NCBI GenBank assembly: GCA_965200645.1
Contig: CBDAUN010000003.1
Span: 310,001-374,000 of the forward strand
Direction of reading: 5' to 3'
Source of the DNA: CBDAUN01 sp965200645
GTDB lineage: Bacteria; Pseudomonadota; Gammaproteobacteria; Arenicellales; JAJDZL01
Length of the DNA: 64,000 nucleotides
Positions 47,473-56,988 of this stretch are shown here, in pieces (within the stretch, counting starts at the first letter, position 1; each line of letters opens with the position of its first letter). The position numbers were made by a program, and so were the translations under genes. The notes beneath the pieces were generated by a model, which was not told the DNA's origin, ran no database searches, and saw only the letters and a list, made by a program, of their open reading frames with translations.

Positions 47473-47600
47473 GTGAACATCACCGTCTGAGTGCTGGTGG
47501 TGCCGATAGCGGTTGTAATGGCCGCATCGGCGGCACTGACACGACCTCGCCCCGCCGCGGGGCTTTCACCTTATTCACCGCTGCGCTGCTCACCTGTGCA

Positions 47601-50600
47601 GTGCTGTTTACTGGCCTCCTTCTGCCTGCCGCTGCTCAGGCGCAAAAACCGGAGGTGACGGAGATCAAACTGATTAAAGGTCAATTAGATGGCGAACCCT
47701 ATACCGGTGGTGCTTACAACACGGGCGATTTCATTTGGTTATCGGTGAAGTTCAGCCAAGATGTTTCTCGTCGCAATACTGCCGGAGATCGTCCACAAAT
47801 CACACTGATCATCGGGAATCAGGACCGGATGGCAGACAACCTAGTCATTACTGGAGACGAGCTTCGCTTCGGCTACAAGGTGTTGGTGCAGGATAACGGG
47901 CCGATCAAAGTTAAAGCGAACAGCTTGGCGGACAATGGCAACACCATTTACAAACATAACGGCAACGTGAACAACAAAGCTGACCAGGCAGATCTGACAC
48001 ACGAGGAGGTAGACCTGGGTCAGCGGGTGGGGCCTATTCCCAAGGTACGGGGTCTTGCGACTGAGGAGTTTGACACGGCACTGGTGGTAAGATGGACAGC
48101 GGAGGACTCGCCCGGGGGGTATCTAGTGCGCTGGCGGGAGCGGCAACCAGGTTCCTCGTTTATCCAGAGCATGACCCTAGGAGTCACGATTTCGAGTTTT
48201 ACCATAACCGGCTTGGCCAACGGTACAACGTATGTCGTGCGGGTGGACAAACTGGATACGAACGGCAATGTCATACGGGGTGCGCAATCAGCGGTGGCGG
48301 GCACGCCAGAAGCCGGGCGGTCGATCCCGACGGTGTTTTTTGTTGCTTCGACTTATAGCGTGGCGGAGGGCAACACGGTCGATGTAACGGTGACCTTAAG
48401 TGCCAATCCGGAGCGTACGGTGGAAATCCCGTTGACCACGACGGATGGTACAGGCGTCACCGCTGCGGACTATAGTCTGGCCTCATCGGTGACTTTTAAC
48501 AGTGGCGAGACCTCGAAGACGGTAACCTTCACGGCGACGGACGATTCGGCGGATGAGTCCGATGAGACGGTGACGGTGGGCTTCGGCACGCTGCCGGCCG
48601 GGGTGACGGCAGGCAGTACGGCAACCACGGTGGTGACGATTACCGACAACGACGGTAACGACGGTAACGACGGGACGCCACCGGCGGTGACGGTGTCATT
48701 CGTTGCCGCAACCTACAGCGTGGCGGAGGGCAACACGGTCGATGTAATGGTGACCTTAAGTGCCAATCCGGAGCGTACGGTGGAAATCCCGTTGACCACG
48801 ACGGATGGTACAGGCGTCACCGCTGCGGACTATAGTCTGGCCTCATCGGTGACTTTTAACAGTGGCGAGACCTCGAAGACGGTAACCTTCACGGCGACGG
48901 ACGATTCGGCGGATGAGTCCGATGAGACGGTGACGGTGGGCTTCGGCACGCTGCCGGCCGGGGTGACGGCAGGCAGTACGTCATCCACGGTAGTGACGAT
49001 TACCGACGACGATGATACGCCGACGACGGTTTTCAGTGTGGTCGGCCCTGAGTCGGTAAAGGAAAATGTGGGCACGGTGGTCTACACGGTAACGCTGAGT
49101 GCGGAGATCAGTGAGGATGCAACGGTGCAGTATGCCACCAGGGACCCCGCTAGCGACCCTAAGGCGAAGGCAGGTCTGGACTATACCGCGGTCATGGGGA
49201 CGCTGACCTTCACACAGAGAAACTGGAACACACCACAGCCAGTGGAGGTGAGGATCCTGGACGATATGATTCCGGAATCTAGTGAGGCCTTTAATTTTAC
49301 GCTAAGAACTCCGGTTGGTGCGGCACTGTCATCGAGCGCATCGGAAGTAAGCACTTCGATCACGGACGACGAAGTTAAGAAAGAACCCACCATCACCGCG
49401 ATTAACATTCTCAGTTATCCCGGGAGCGATGGAACCTACGGTGTGGGTGACACCATTCTGGTGGGCGTAAGATTTTCATTGAGTAGCGATGTGACGGGTG
49501 CTACACCCTCGGCAACGACGCTGAGATTGCGTATTGGTGCCATCGACCGAGAGGCGCCGTATGTCAGCACCTTCAAACAGGAAAGTTACAGCGTTTTGTA
49601 TTTTCGTTACACCGTTCAGACTGGTGATTCCGACTCCGACGGCATCGCTATTCCTGCCAACCCGATTACCCTTGGGGGGAACCAAATTCAGGACGTCAAC
49701 ACCGATATGAATGCCATTTTGGATTTTGCAAGTCTGCCGAACCAGGCCGGGCATAAAGTAGGCGGCAGTGGGTCGACAGAGGCGGTTTTCAGTGTGATCG
49801 GCCCTGAGTCGGTGGCGGAAGATGCGGGCACCGCGATTTACACGGTGTCGTTAAGTGCGCAACCCGCCATGGATGCGACGGTGCAGTACTCTTTCACGGA
49901 CACCTCAACGTTTTTTGGTGTGGATTACACGGTGGAGAGCGGGACCCTGACCTTCACCCAGGATAACTGGTACAAGCCGCAGTCAGTGGAGGTGCGGATT
50001 GTAGACGATACGTATCGCGAAGGCGATGAAAGCTTCAGCATCATACTGAGTAGTGCGACCAACGCGTCGGTAGGTTCTGCGGCGTCGCTGCGTACGAGAA
50101 TCACCGACAACGAACCCGAAGGCAAGTCCACCATCACCGCGATTGACATTCTTAGCCATCCTGGCAGTGATGCTACCTACGGTGCAGGCGATGTCATTCA
50201 GGTGGGTGTCAGATTCTCGTTGTATACGATCCCGAGTGATACCACTGATACAAGTTTGCTGGCGAACACGAAGCTGCGCCTGAGTATCGGCAACAACACC
50301 CGGGAAGCATCGTTTATCAATTTAGAACCTATTGACAAGGAAAGATACACCGTCCTGTATTTTCGCTATACCGTCCAGGCTGACGATACCGACAACAATG
50401 GCATCTCCATTCCGCCGAACCCGATCATTCTCGGGGGTGTTGAATTTTGGGAGGTCAGCACTGAGAAAAATCCCGATATGAGCCATCCGGGTCTGTCGGA
50501 CCAGGCCGGACATAAAGTAGACGGCAGTGAATCGGCGGACGTGGAATTCAGCGTGGTTGGTCCTGCGGATGTGTCTGAGGCGGCAGGCACCGCGATTTAC

Positions 50601-53600
50601 ACGGTGTCGTTAAGTGCGCAACCCGCCATGGACGCGACGGTGCAGTACTCTTTCACGGACACCTCAACGGCTATTGGTGTGGATTACACGGTGGAGAGCG
50701 GGACCCTGACCTTCACCCAGGATAACTGGTACAAGCCGCAGTTGGTGGAGGTGCGGATTGTAGACGATACGTATCGCGAAGGCGATGAAAGCTTCAGCAT
50801 CATACTGAGCAGTGCGACCAACGCGTCGGTAGGTTCTGCGGCGTCGCTGCGTACGACAATCATCGACAACGAGCTCGAAAGCACGTCCATGATCACCGCG
50901 ATTGACATTCTTAGCCATCCTGGCAGTGATGCTACCTACGGTGCAGGCGATGTCATTCAGGTGGGTGTCAGATTCTCGTTGTATACGACCCCGAGTGATA
51001 CCGCTGATACAGGTTTGCTGGCGAACACGAAGCTGCGCCTGAGTATCGGCGACAACACCCGGGAAGCATCGTTTATCAATTTAGAACCTATTGACAAGGA
51101 TAGATACACCGTCCTGTATTTTCGCTATACCGTCCAGGCTGACGATACCGACACCGACGGCATTTCCATTCCGCCGGACCCGATCAATCTCGGGGGTGTT
51201 GAATTTTGGGAGGTCAGCACTGAGAAAAATCCCGATATAAGCTATAAGGGTCTGCCGGACCAGGCCGGGCATAAAGTGGCTGGTGGCGGGTCGAATGCAC
51301 CGCCGAGAGCGGAGAATGTGCCACCAGTTTCACTGTTGCCGTTGGAGATCACGCCGAAGTTCAGCGGGTTGCCGACGGTGGGTGTTGTAGCGACGCTGAC
51401 GGGACTGGTGAAAGGTGGTCAGGAGCCTTATCGTTATGTCTGGACGGTGGCCGACGAGCCAGAGGGTTCGGCGGTGACGTTGACTGGTGCTAATACGGCG
51501 GAGCCGGCGTTCACGCCGACCCGTCAGGGGGGCTACGAGTTGCGTGTGACGGTGACCGATGCCGACGGAGCGACGGCGACGGCGACGGTGTCAGCGGATG
51601 CGGATCATCCGGGTGCAGCGACGGGACTGACCGCAAAGCCGGCCGGCAGCGGGGCCTTGGCGGTGACGTGGACGGCGGCAGCACGAGCGCCTCACGGCTA
51701 TCGGCTGCGCTGGCGGGTGAGAGGCCCCAATGATCTGAACGAGGGGGTGGTAGTGCATGGCACTGGCCATCGCCTTACGGGACTTACCAACGGCACTAAG
51801 TATGTGGTGCGGGTGGACACCATCAATGCGACCGCTGACGGTTTGGTCCGAGGCACGCGGGTGACCACCGCTGGCATACCGAGTGCGAACTCTGACACGC
51901 TGGGCGTGCCGACGGTCGCCGTGCATGATGCACAGGCTGACGAAGGTGATTCTTTGGCGTTTCGCATCACCCTCTCTGAGGCGGTGACACATGAGGTGAA
52001 GGTGCGATGGCGCACTGTAGCCGGTACCGCACGAGCGGGCGTGGACTATGAGTCTGACAGCGGCGAGGTAGTATTCGCGTCGAGTGAGACTGAGCAGACA
52101 GTTATGGTGCGGACCATTGATGATGCTCACAACGACCCGGGCGAGACGTTTCGGCTGGTGTTGTCGGATGTCCGTGGCGCGGTCTTCGGCGATGGTGAGG
52201 CGGTGGGCACCATCAGCAACAGTGACCCGTTGCCGGGGGTCTGGCTGGCGCATTTCGGTCGTACGGTGGCCGATCAGGTGCTTGATGGGATCGCACAGCG
52301 CGTGGAGACGCCTCGTACCCCAGGCACGCAGGGCACGTTGGCCGGTGTGGCGATTGGTAGCGGTGATGCGTGGTCCGAAGAGCAGTTGCGCTACGGCATC
52401 ACTCCACTGAAGTTCGATAACTGGAACGCAGCAGGGCTGTCGTTGCAAAACGAACGCACAATGACGTTCAGCGAAGTGTTGGCGGCCAGTCGCTTTACCC
52501 TGACCGGTGCGCGTGATCAGGCGGGTGGCAGTTTGGCGCTGTGGGGGCGCGGGGCGCGCTCGAGTTTCGATGCTCAACCGGGCACGCTCAACCTCGACGG
52601 GTCGGTCACAACGGCGATACTCGGTGCCGACTACGGTGATGAGGTGTCGCTCAGTGGCGTCGCCCTGGCCTGGAGTGACGGTGAAGGCAGTTATCGTGAT
52701 TCGGGTCAGAAGCCGGAAATGGCAGTGGGATCTTCGGGTACAGTAGCGGCATCGCTTGGTGCGGTCATCCCGTACACCTCGGTACAGGCCGCAGAACGGC
52801 TGGGGCTGTGGGGGGCGGCAGGTTACGGTAGCGGCACCATGACGCTTACCCCCAAGACACAGACCGGTGTTGAGGCTATGCAGACCGAAGATCCGGCGAT
52901 GCAGGCTGATATTGACTGGCGCATGGCCGCTGTCGGGTTACGTGGTGAACTGTTGACGTCGCAGGAGGCGCAAGGCGTAACACTGGCGGTGGTCTCTGAT
53001 GCGCTGTGGGCGCAGACGGACTCGGCGAAGGTTGAGCAGGGAAGCCTGGCGGCCTCGGCATCTGATGTGACGCGGTTGCGGCTCGGTTTGAAGGGTCGCT
53101 GGAGCGTTCCACTGCAACAAGGCGGTCAGTTTGCACCAAGTTTTGAAGCAGGGGTGCGTCACGACGGTGGAGATGCCGGAAGCGGTCTCGGTGTCGAGCT
53201 GGGCGGTGGTCTGAGTTGGGCGGTGCCGCGGCTTGGTCTGGCGTTTGAGTTGTCGGGTCGCACTTTGCTCGCCCACGAGTCGGATGGCCGTCAAGAGCAC
53301 GGCCTTGCCGCCACACTCGGCTATGACATCAACCCCGGCAGTGCACAGGGTCTTTCGTTCACCTTAGGTCACACGTTAGGGATGCGGTCTGAGGGGGGTC
53401 TCGAGGCGTTGTTCGCACCTGAAACGCTGGATACACGGCGCGGTACTGCGGCTGAGGGCCGCTGGACGGCAGAGGCGGCGTATGGCTTACCGGTCTTTGG
53501 ACAGTACCTGGCGAGTCCCACCATTGAGATCGGCGTCGGCAGCGCGTCCCGGGACTATAGTCTGGGGTGGCGACTTAGCCCGGCGGGAACCGGTGCAGCT

Positions 53601-53693
53601 GACATAGCGTTAGGCATTAAGGCGACGCGCCAGGAGCGTGTTGCGGCAGAACCTGAACACGGCGTCAGGTTGCAGCTTAACCTGCGCTGGTAA
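47601..53693 (+). CDS. Giant Calx-beta repeat surface protein with autotransporter-like barrel
   Basis: A 2030-residue protein counted from the GTG at 47601. In order: signal-peptide end cut near AAAQA; an Ig-like module (about 15-140); FnIII-like (155-235); three Calx-beta domains (242-350, 363-470, 473-590); then alternating modules of the first kind (593-722, 840-975, 1093-1230) and Calx-beta domains (726-838, 979-1090); a PKD-like domain (1233-1335); FnIII (1336-1430); a last Calx-beta (1433-1540); and a C-terminal region starting WLAHFGRTVADQVLDGI that leads to a beta-barrel ending in LQLNLRW. Calx-beta domains bind calcium; the barrel implies an outer-membrane anchor, so a large adhesin is likely. 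The GTG has no ribosome site and cuts the signal peptide: RRGAF plus more hydrophobic residues are encoded just upstream in frame, open back to 47334, without a normal start codon. The gene is clearly richer in GC than the genes around the region. Confidence 0.85.
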   Translation: MLFTGLLLPAAAQAQKPEVTEIKLIKGQLDGEPYTGGAYNTGDFIWLSVKFSQDVSRRNTAGDRPQITLIIGNQDRMADNLVITGDELRFGYKVLVQDNGPIKVKANSLADNGNTIYKHNGNVNNKADQADLTHEEVDLGQRVGPIPKVRGLATEEFDTALVVRWTAEDSPGGYLVRWRERQPGSSFIQSMTLGVTISSFTITGLANGTTYVVRVDKLDTNGNVIRGAQSAVAGTPEAGRSIPTVFFVASTYSVAEGNTVDVTVTLSANPERTVEIPLTTTDGTGVTAADYSLASSVTFNSGETSKTVTFTATDDSADESDETVTVGFGTLPAGVTAGSTATTVVTITDNDGNDGNDGTPPAVTVSFVAATYSVAEGNTVDVMVTLSANPERTVEIPLTTTDGTGVTAADYSLASSVTFNSGETSKTVTFTATDDSADESDETVTVGFGTLPAGVTAGSTSSTVVTITDDDDTPTTVFSVVGPESVKENVGTVVYTVTLSAEISEDATVQYATRDPASDPKAKAGLDYTAVMGTLTFTQRNWNTPQPVEVRILDDMIPESSEAFNFTLRTPVGAALSSSASEVSTSITDDEVKKEPTITAINILSYPGSDGTYGVGDTILVGVRFSLSSDVTGATPSATTLRLRIGAIDREAPYVSTFKQESYSVLYFRYTVQTGDSDSDGIAIPANPITLGGNQIQDVNTDMNAILDFASLPNQAGHKVGGSGSTEAVFSVIGPESVAEDAGTAIYTVSLSAQPAMDATVQYSFTDTSTFFGVDYTVESGTLTFTQDNWYKPQSVEVRIVDDTYREGDESFSIILSSATNASVGSAASLRTRITDNEPEGKSTITAIDILSHPGSDATYGAGDVIQVGVRFSLYTIPSDTTDTSLLANTKLRLSIGNNTREASFINLEPIDKERYTVLYFRYTVQADDTDNNGISIPPNPIILGGVEFWEVSTEKNPDMSHPGLSDQAGHKVDGSESADVEFSVVGPADVSEAAGTAIYTVSLSAQPAMDATVQYSFTDTSTAIGVDYTVESGTLTFTQDNWYKPQLVEVRIVDDTYREGDESFSIILSSATNASVGSAASLRTTIIDNELESTSMITAIDILSHPGSDATYGAGDVIQVGVRFSLYTTPSDTADTGLLANTKLRLSIGDNTREASFINLEPIDKDRYTVLYFRYTVQADDTDTDGISIPPDPINLGGVEFWEVSTEKNPDISYKGLPDQAGHKVAGGGSNAPPRAENVPPVSLLPLEITPKFSGLPTVGVVATLTGLVKGGQEPYRYVWTVADEPEGSAVTLTGANTAEPAFTPTRQGGYELRVTVTDADGATATATVSADADHPGAATGLTAKPAGSGALAVTWTAAARAPHGYRLRWRVRGPNDLNEGVVVHGTGHRLTGLTNGTKYVVRVDTINATADGLVRGTRVTTAGIPSANSDTLGVPTVAVHDAQADEGDSLAFRITLSEAVTHEVKVRWRTVAGTARAGVDYESDSGEVVFASSETEQTVMVRTIDDAHNDPGETFRLVLSDVRGAVFGDGEAVGTISNSDPLPGVWLAHFGRTVADQVLDGIAQRVETPRTPGTQGTLAGVAIGSGDAWSEEQLRYGITPLKFDNWNAAGLSLQNERTMTFSEVLAASRFTLTGARDQAGGSLALWGRGARSSFDAQPGTLNLDGSVTTAILGADYGDEVSLSGVALAWSDGEGSYRDSGQKPEMAVGSSGTVAASLGAVIPYTSVQAAERLGLWGAAGYGSGTMTLTPKTQTGVEAMQTEDPAMQADIDWRMAAVGLRGELLTSQEAQGVTLAVVSDALWAQTDSAKVEQGSLAASASDVTRLRLGLKGRWSVPLQQGGQFAPSFEAGVRHDGGDAGSGLGVELGGGLSWAVPRLGLAFELSGRTLLAHESDGRQEHGLAATLGYDINPGSAQGLSFTLGHTLGMRSEGGLEALFAPETLDTRRGTAAEGRWTAEAAYGLPVFGQYLASPTIEIGVGSASRDYSLGWRLSPAGTGAADIALGIKATRQERVAAEPEHGVRLQLNLRW
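48358..48980 (+). repeat. Tandem 360-bp Calx-beta duplication
   Basis: 48358-48620 and 48718-48980 match over 263 bases with a single change (C/T at 48388/48748, Thr to Met). The period is exactly 360 bases, 120 codons. The flanks of each copy are more diverged, which points to a recent duplication or gene conversion of one domain. Confidence 0.95.
49826..51270 (+). repeat. Tandem 759-bp repeat of a Calx-beta plus Ig-like module pair
   Basis: Two near-identical units of 253 codons, the first from about 49780 and the second from about 50539. For example the stretch starting GGCACCGCGATTTACACGG occurs at 49827 and 50586, and GATTGACATTCTTAGCCATC at 50141 and 50900, both 759 apart. An older, more diverged copy precedes them at about 49020-49780. 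Confidence 0.92.
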
Positions 53694-53727
53694 GGGTGAT
53701 ACCTGACGTTCTGAGGTAACGCTGATC

Positions 53728-53757
53728 GGTGGCGTCGCTTAAAGAAGCGACGCCACC
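53728..53757 (+). terminator. Terminator-like hairpin after the surface-protein gene
   Basis: GGTGGCGTCGCTT and AAGCGACGCCACC form a perfect 13-bp stem with a four-base loop, 34 bases after the stop. No T-run follows, so it may end transcription with help or protect the RNA end. Confidence 0.6.
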
Positions 53758-55029
53758 ACCCACTGTCGCAGTCCCGTTTAGGGACGGGCACACTCGCCGT
53801 TGCGAAATAGGTTTACCCACAGCGCCAGCCCATAATTCTTCACTATTGTTATCTTTTCCTGTCACCAAGGCCCGATTCAATCGGCTGGTCAGCGTGATGT
53901 AGGAACGCATGTGCAAATGAGGAGACACCGGGCGGCATCGCCCGACAGACGCGCAACGGTTGTTTCCTATCCTGAACAGAAACGGACGTTTACTGTGTTC
54001 CTGCACAAGAGTCTGCCGAATCATACAGTGTCGAGAAACAGGGGGGTAGTCTTCAAGAAATTCAGATCATATCGAACAAAGCCGACAACGAAGCGAACTT
54101 CGATTGTACGATTGCGTTATGTGTCCTTGTACATCTACTTAACTTCGGAATTAATCACACATAAAGGTTTGATTACATATCACTTGCAGTCAAAACTGAC
54201 ACTAAATCGAAAAGTCTGATACAAGGTTAAAAGAGTAAAAATGCCTAGCGATTCTTTGAAGGTGACCGTTTTTTGGGCTGCGCAAAAAATTTCGAGTTTC
54301 AGATCAACCGTAAACACCGATAGTGCCGAAATCTTGTAGTCGCGACGATCAGACGACGCTTAGAATTTACCGTAGTTTATCTTTGAACTCAGCCTTCGGA
54401 TGACTTCGGACAAGCGATATGCTTTAGTCAACCTTCGTCACTTCTGCTATGCGGACAGCATCAACCGAAATACCTTAATGGCGATCTTGTGAGTTAAGTT
54501 TCCCTTGGTCTATTGGGTGCGGGTTCACACCATGGCGAATACACTTTAAATGAAATTTGACTGTTCAGATTTGATTTTAATGCCCGGTCGGGCAATCATA
54601 AAATGTCAGCAATTCCTCGCGGATGTAGTTCCGTTTGTAAAAAGTTCATTTCAGATTTGAAGCTATCAAAGAATATAAAGAAAGGCTACTTGCCTCTTTT
54701 GTCTCTGGCATTCAGAAGTTCTAAAACTCAGTTCTGGACCTGTCATTAAACAACCTAATCATTCATATTGCTCGACTCCCCGACTTTTTGCCACCTCGTC
54801 CGACCACGCCCACCGTAGGCTTCGCCTAGCACTTTCAGTGACTTATTTTACTGATGTTTGGTGAATCTTTTGAACTGCGTCAGCCAAACGGAATATGATC
54901 GGAAACATTATTTAGTCTATTGAAATTGTTTAATAAACAGAGTCCACATTCGTATAAAATTTTATTTTCCGCGAAGTCCTGACTGCTGATTTTTGATATT
55001 CATTGGACTGTTAACCAAATAAACAAGAC
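53758..55029. other. 1.27-kb gene-free stretch right of the surface-protein gene
   Basis: No gene is recognised. The first 200 bases are GC-rich like the surface gene, then the DNA turns AT-rich. Small hairpins occur (TGCCC and GGGCA arms at 54582-54595; TAGGC and GCCTA near 54815). A TATAAAAT at 54953 lies 70 bases before rmuC without a good -35 partner. A 102-codon frame at 53911-54219 lacks coding character. Confidence 0.5.
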
Positions 55030-56034
55030 ATGGCCGAAATCCTCTTTTCTTTTGGTGTTTACCTCATCATTGCGATAGTTGCTGGCTTAGTTGCCGGGTA
55101 TTTTGTTTCCAAAAGATCCTCGAGTGTCAAACTTGCTGGTGAACTGCAACAGCACGAGAAACAAATCAGCAATTTAATTCAAGATGGATTTCAAAGAAAT
55201 GTTGACAGTGTTGTCACCGCACTCCTAAAGTCGTCATCCACAATTACAACCTCTTTGGGGGATATGCGCCAACACCTTGGAGAGATCTCCAGCATGTCCG
55301 ACAAAGTTGATGTACTGCATAAAATTATTTCTAATCCTAGTGCGCGAGGTGCGTTCGGCGAACAACAACTTCAAGACATTGTCAAAGACATGCTTCCGGT
55401 CAGTATGTATGAGTTTCAGTGTGAGTTGTCCAATGGAAGAAGAGTAGATTGCTTGATCACGCCACCTCCACCATCAGGCAGCATTCCAATTGATGCGAAG
55501 TTTCCGCTGGCCAATTTTCCAGGTGCAATTGCGCAAGAGGAATTACCAAATATTGACAGGTGGAGAAGGACGTTTGCCAGAGATGTAAAAAAGCATTTGG
55601 AAGATATTGCTAACCGATACATTCATACGGGTGAAACAAGTGAGTACGCAATGATGTTTGTTCCCTCGGAAGCAGTTTTTTCAGAAATCTATGAGTATCA
55701 CCAGGACATTGTTCAACTTTCTCAGGAAAAACGCGTCTACATCGTATCTCCTACTACGATGATGGCTACGGTGATGGCTATTCGTGGGGTAATCAAGGAT
55801 GCCGCAGTCAACGAAAAGGCGAATCTGATTCATAGTGAATTGATCAAATTGACCAAGCAGATCGGAGATTTAGTGGATAGCCTGACACTAACGCAAAAGC
55901 ACATTCGAAACGCTGACAATAGTCTTTCCGGTGCTGTCACCAGTGCCCGAAAACTCGGCGATAATTTGGACTATATACAAGATTTAGATTTTGATGGCGA
56001 AGAACTGCCAGACACGAGAGTCGACGATAGATAA
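55030..56034 (+). CDS. rmuC: DNA recombination protein RmuC
   Basis: A 334-residue RmuC-family protein. It has an N-terminal membrane helix (about residues 5-25), a short coiled region, and the RmuC core with ARGAFGEQQLQDIV, PIDAKFPLANF and VFSEIY, the nuclease-like fold of the family. In E. coli, RmuC limits inversions at short inverted repeats. The protein is shorter than E. coli RmuC, with less coiled coil, like many other family members. It directly follows the gene-free edge of the accessory region. Confidence 0.92.
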   Translation: MAEILFSFGVYLIIAIVAGLVAGYFVSKRSSSVKLAGELQQHEKQISNLIQDGFQRNVDSVVTALLKSSSTITTSLGDMRQHLGEISSMSDKVDVLHKIISNPSARGAFGEQQLQDIVKDMLPVSMYEFQCELSNGRRVDCLITPPPPSGSIPIDAKFPLANFPGAIAQEELPNIDRWRRTFARDVKKHLEDIANRYIHTGETSEYAMMFVPSEAVFSEIYEYHQDIVQLSQEKRVYIVSPTTMMATVMAIRGVIKDAAVNEKANLIHSELIKLTKQIGDLVDSLTLTQKHIRNADNSLSGAVTSARKLGDNLDYIQDLDFDGEELPDTRVDDR

Positions 56035-56081
56035 TCAGCAAGTCATTAATTTTCTTTCCACATAAATAAGGCAAAAACGAA

Positions 56082-56975
56082 ATGAATGAATCTGGAAAAA
56101 GTACTGGAATTACCGTTGCATTTATCGGTCTGGGAGTCATGGGATTTCCTATGGCAGGGCATCTTGCGGCAAATGGTTACACAGTTCGAGTATTCAATCG
56201 TACTCGAACCAAGGCGGATACCTGGGTTGAGAAACATGGCGGGTATGTGGGGACCAGTCCAGCTGATGCAGCTCAAGGTTCCGAGATTGTTTTTGCCTGT
56301 GTCGGCAATGATGATGATGTTCGTGAAGTGTGCACAGGGGATAATGGTGCATTTCAGACAATGTCGTCCAATGCGATATTTGTAGACCACACCACTGCTT
56401 CTGCTCAAGTCGCTCGGGATATGGCGGTTGTTGCCGAAGATAGAGATTTACACTTTTTAGATGCACCTGTATCCGGTGGACAGGCCGGAGCGGAGAATGG
56501 GATTCTAACCATAATGGCCGGTGGTAAAGCAGAAGCATTTAATCGAGCATCCGCTGCCATGAGTTGTTACGGAAGGGCAGTTACTTTGATGGGACCAATT
56601 GGCTCCGGCCAACTAACCAAAATGGTCAATCAGATTTCGATTGCAGGATTAGTTCAGGGGTTGTCAGAAGCGCTAAACTTTGCCGGAAGAGTAGGACTTG
56701 ATGAGAAGTTAGTATTGGATGTTATCTCTAAAGGTGCTGCACAGTCTTGGCAAATGGAGAATAGAGGCAAAACGATGGTGGATGATGAGTTTGAATTTGG
56801 CTTTGCGGTGGATTGGATGAGAAAGGATCTTTCAATTTGCATGGCTGAAGCAAACAAAGTCGGTGCACGACTGCCCGTCACTGCATTGGTAGATCAATTC
56901 TATTCACAATTACAAGCCATGGGTGGGTCACGTTGGGATACATCTAGCCTAATAAGGTTGTTGAGCAAACCATAA
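56082..56975 (+). CDS. Beta-hydroxyacid dehydrogenase (3-hydroxyisobutyrate dehydrogenase family)
   Basis: A 297-residue NAD(P)-dependent dehydrogenase. The Rossmann motif FIGLGVMGFPMAGHL is at residues 14-28, the substrate motif DAPVSGGQAGAENG near 128-141, and the catalytic lysine in GSGQLTKMVNQ near 170-180. The family includes 3-hydroxyisobutyrate dehydrogenase and tartronate-semialdehyde reductase; which one this is cannot be told. It starts 47 bases after rmuC and ends 13 bases before the convergent MFS gene. Confidence 0.88.
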   Translation: MNESGKSTGITVAFIGLGVMGFPMAGHLAANGYTVRVFNRTRTKADTWVEKHGGYVGTSPADAAQGSEIVFACVGNDDDVREVCTGDNGAFQTMSSNAIFVDHTTASAQVARDMAVVAEDRDLHFLDAPVSGGQAGAENGILTIMAGGKAEAFNRASAAMSCYGRAVTLMGPIGSGQLTKMVNQISIAGLVQGLSEALNFAGRVGLDEKLVLDVISKGAAQSWQMENRGKTMVDDEFEFGFAVDWMRKDLSICMAEANKVGARLPVTALVDQFYSQLQAMGGSRWDTSSLIRLLSKP

Positions 56976-56988
56976 GAACCTGCTTTCG

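Noticed and set aside
51591..52577. A 328-codon open frame on the minus strand inside the surface-protein gene
   Set aside because: GC-rich codon use on the plus strand leaves the opposite frame free of stops. The plus-strand frame has clear domains; the minus frame does not.
53911..54219. A 102-codon frame right of the surface-protein gene
   Set aside because: It crosses from GC-rich to AT-rich DNA, has no ribosome site, no recognisable domain and a random residue mix.
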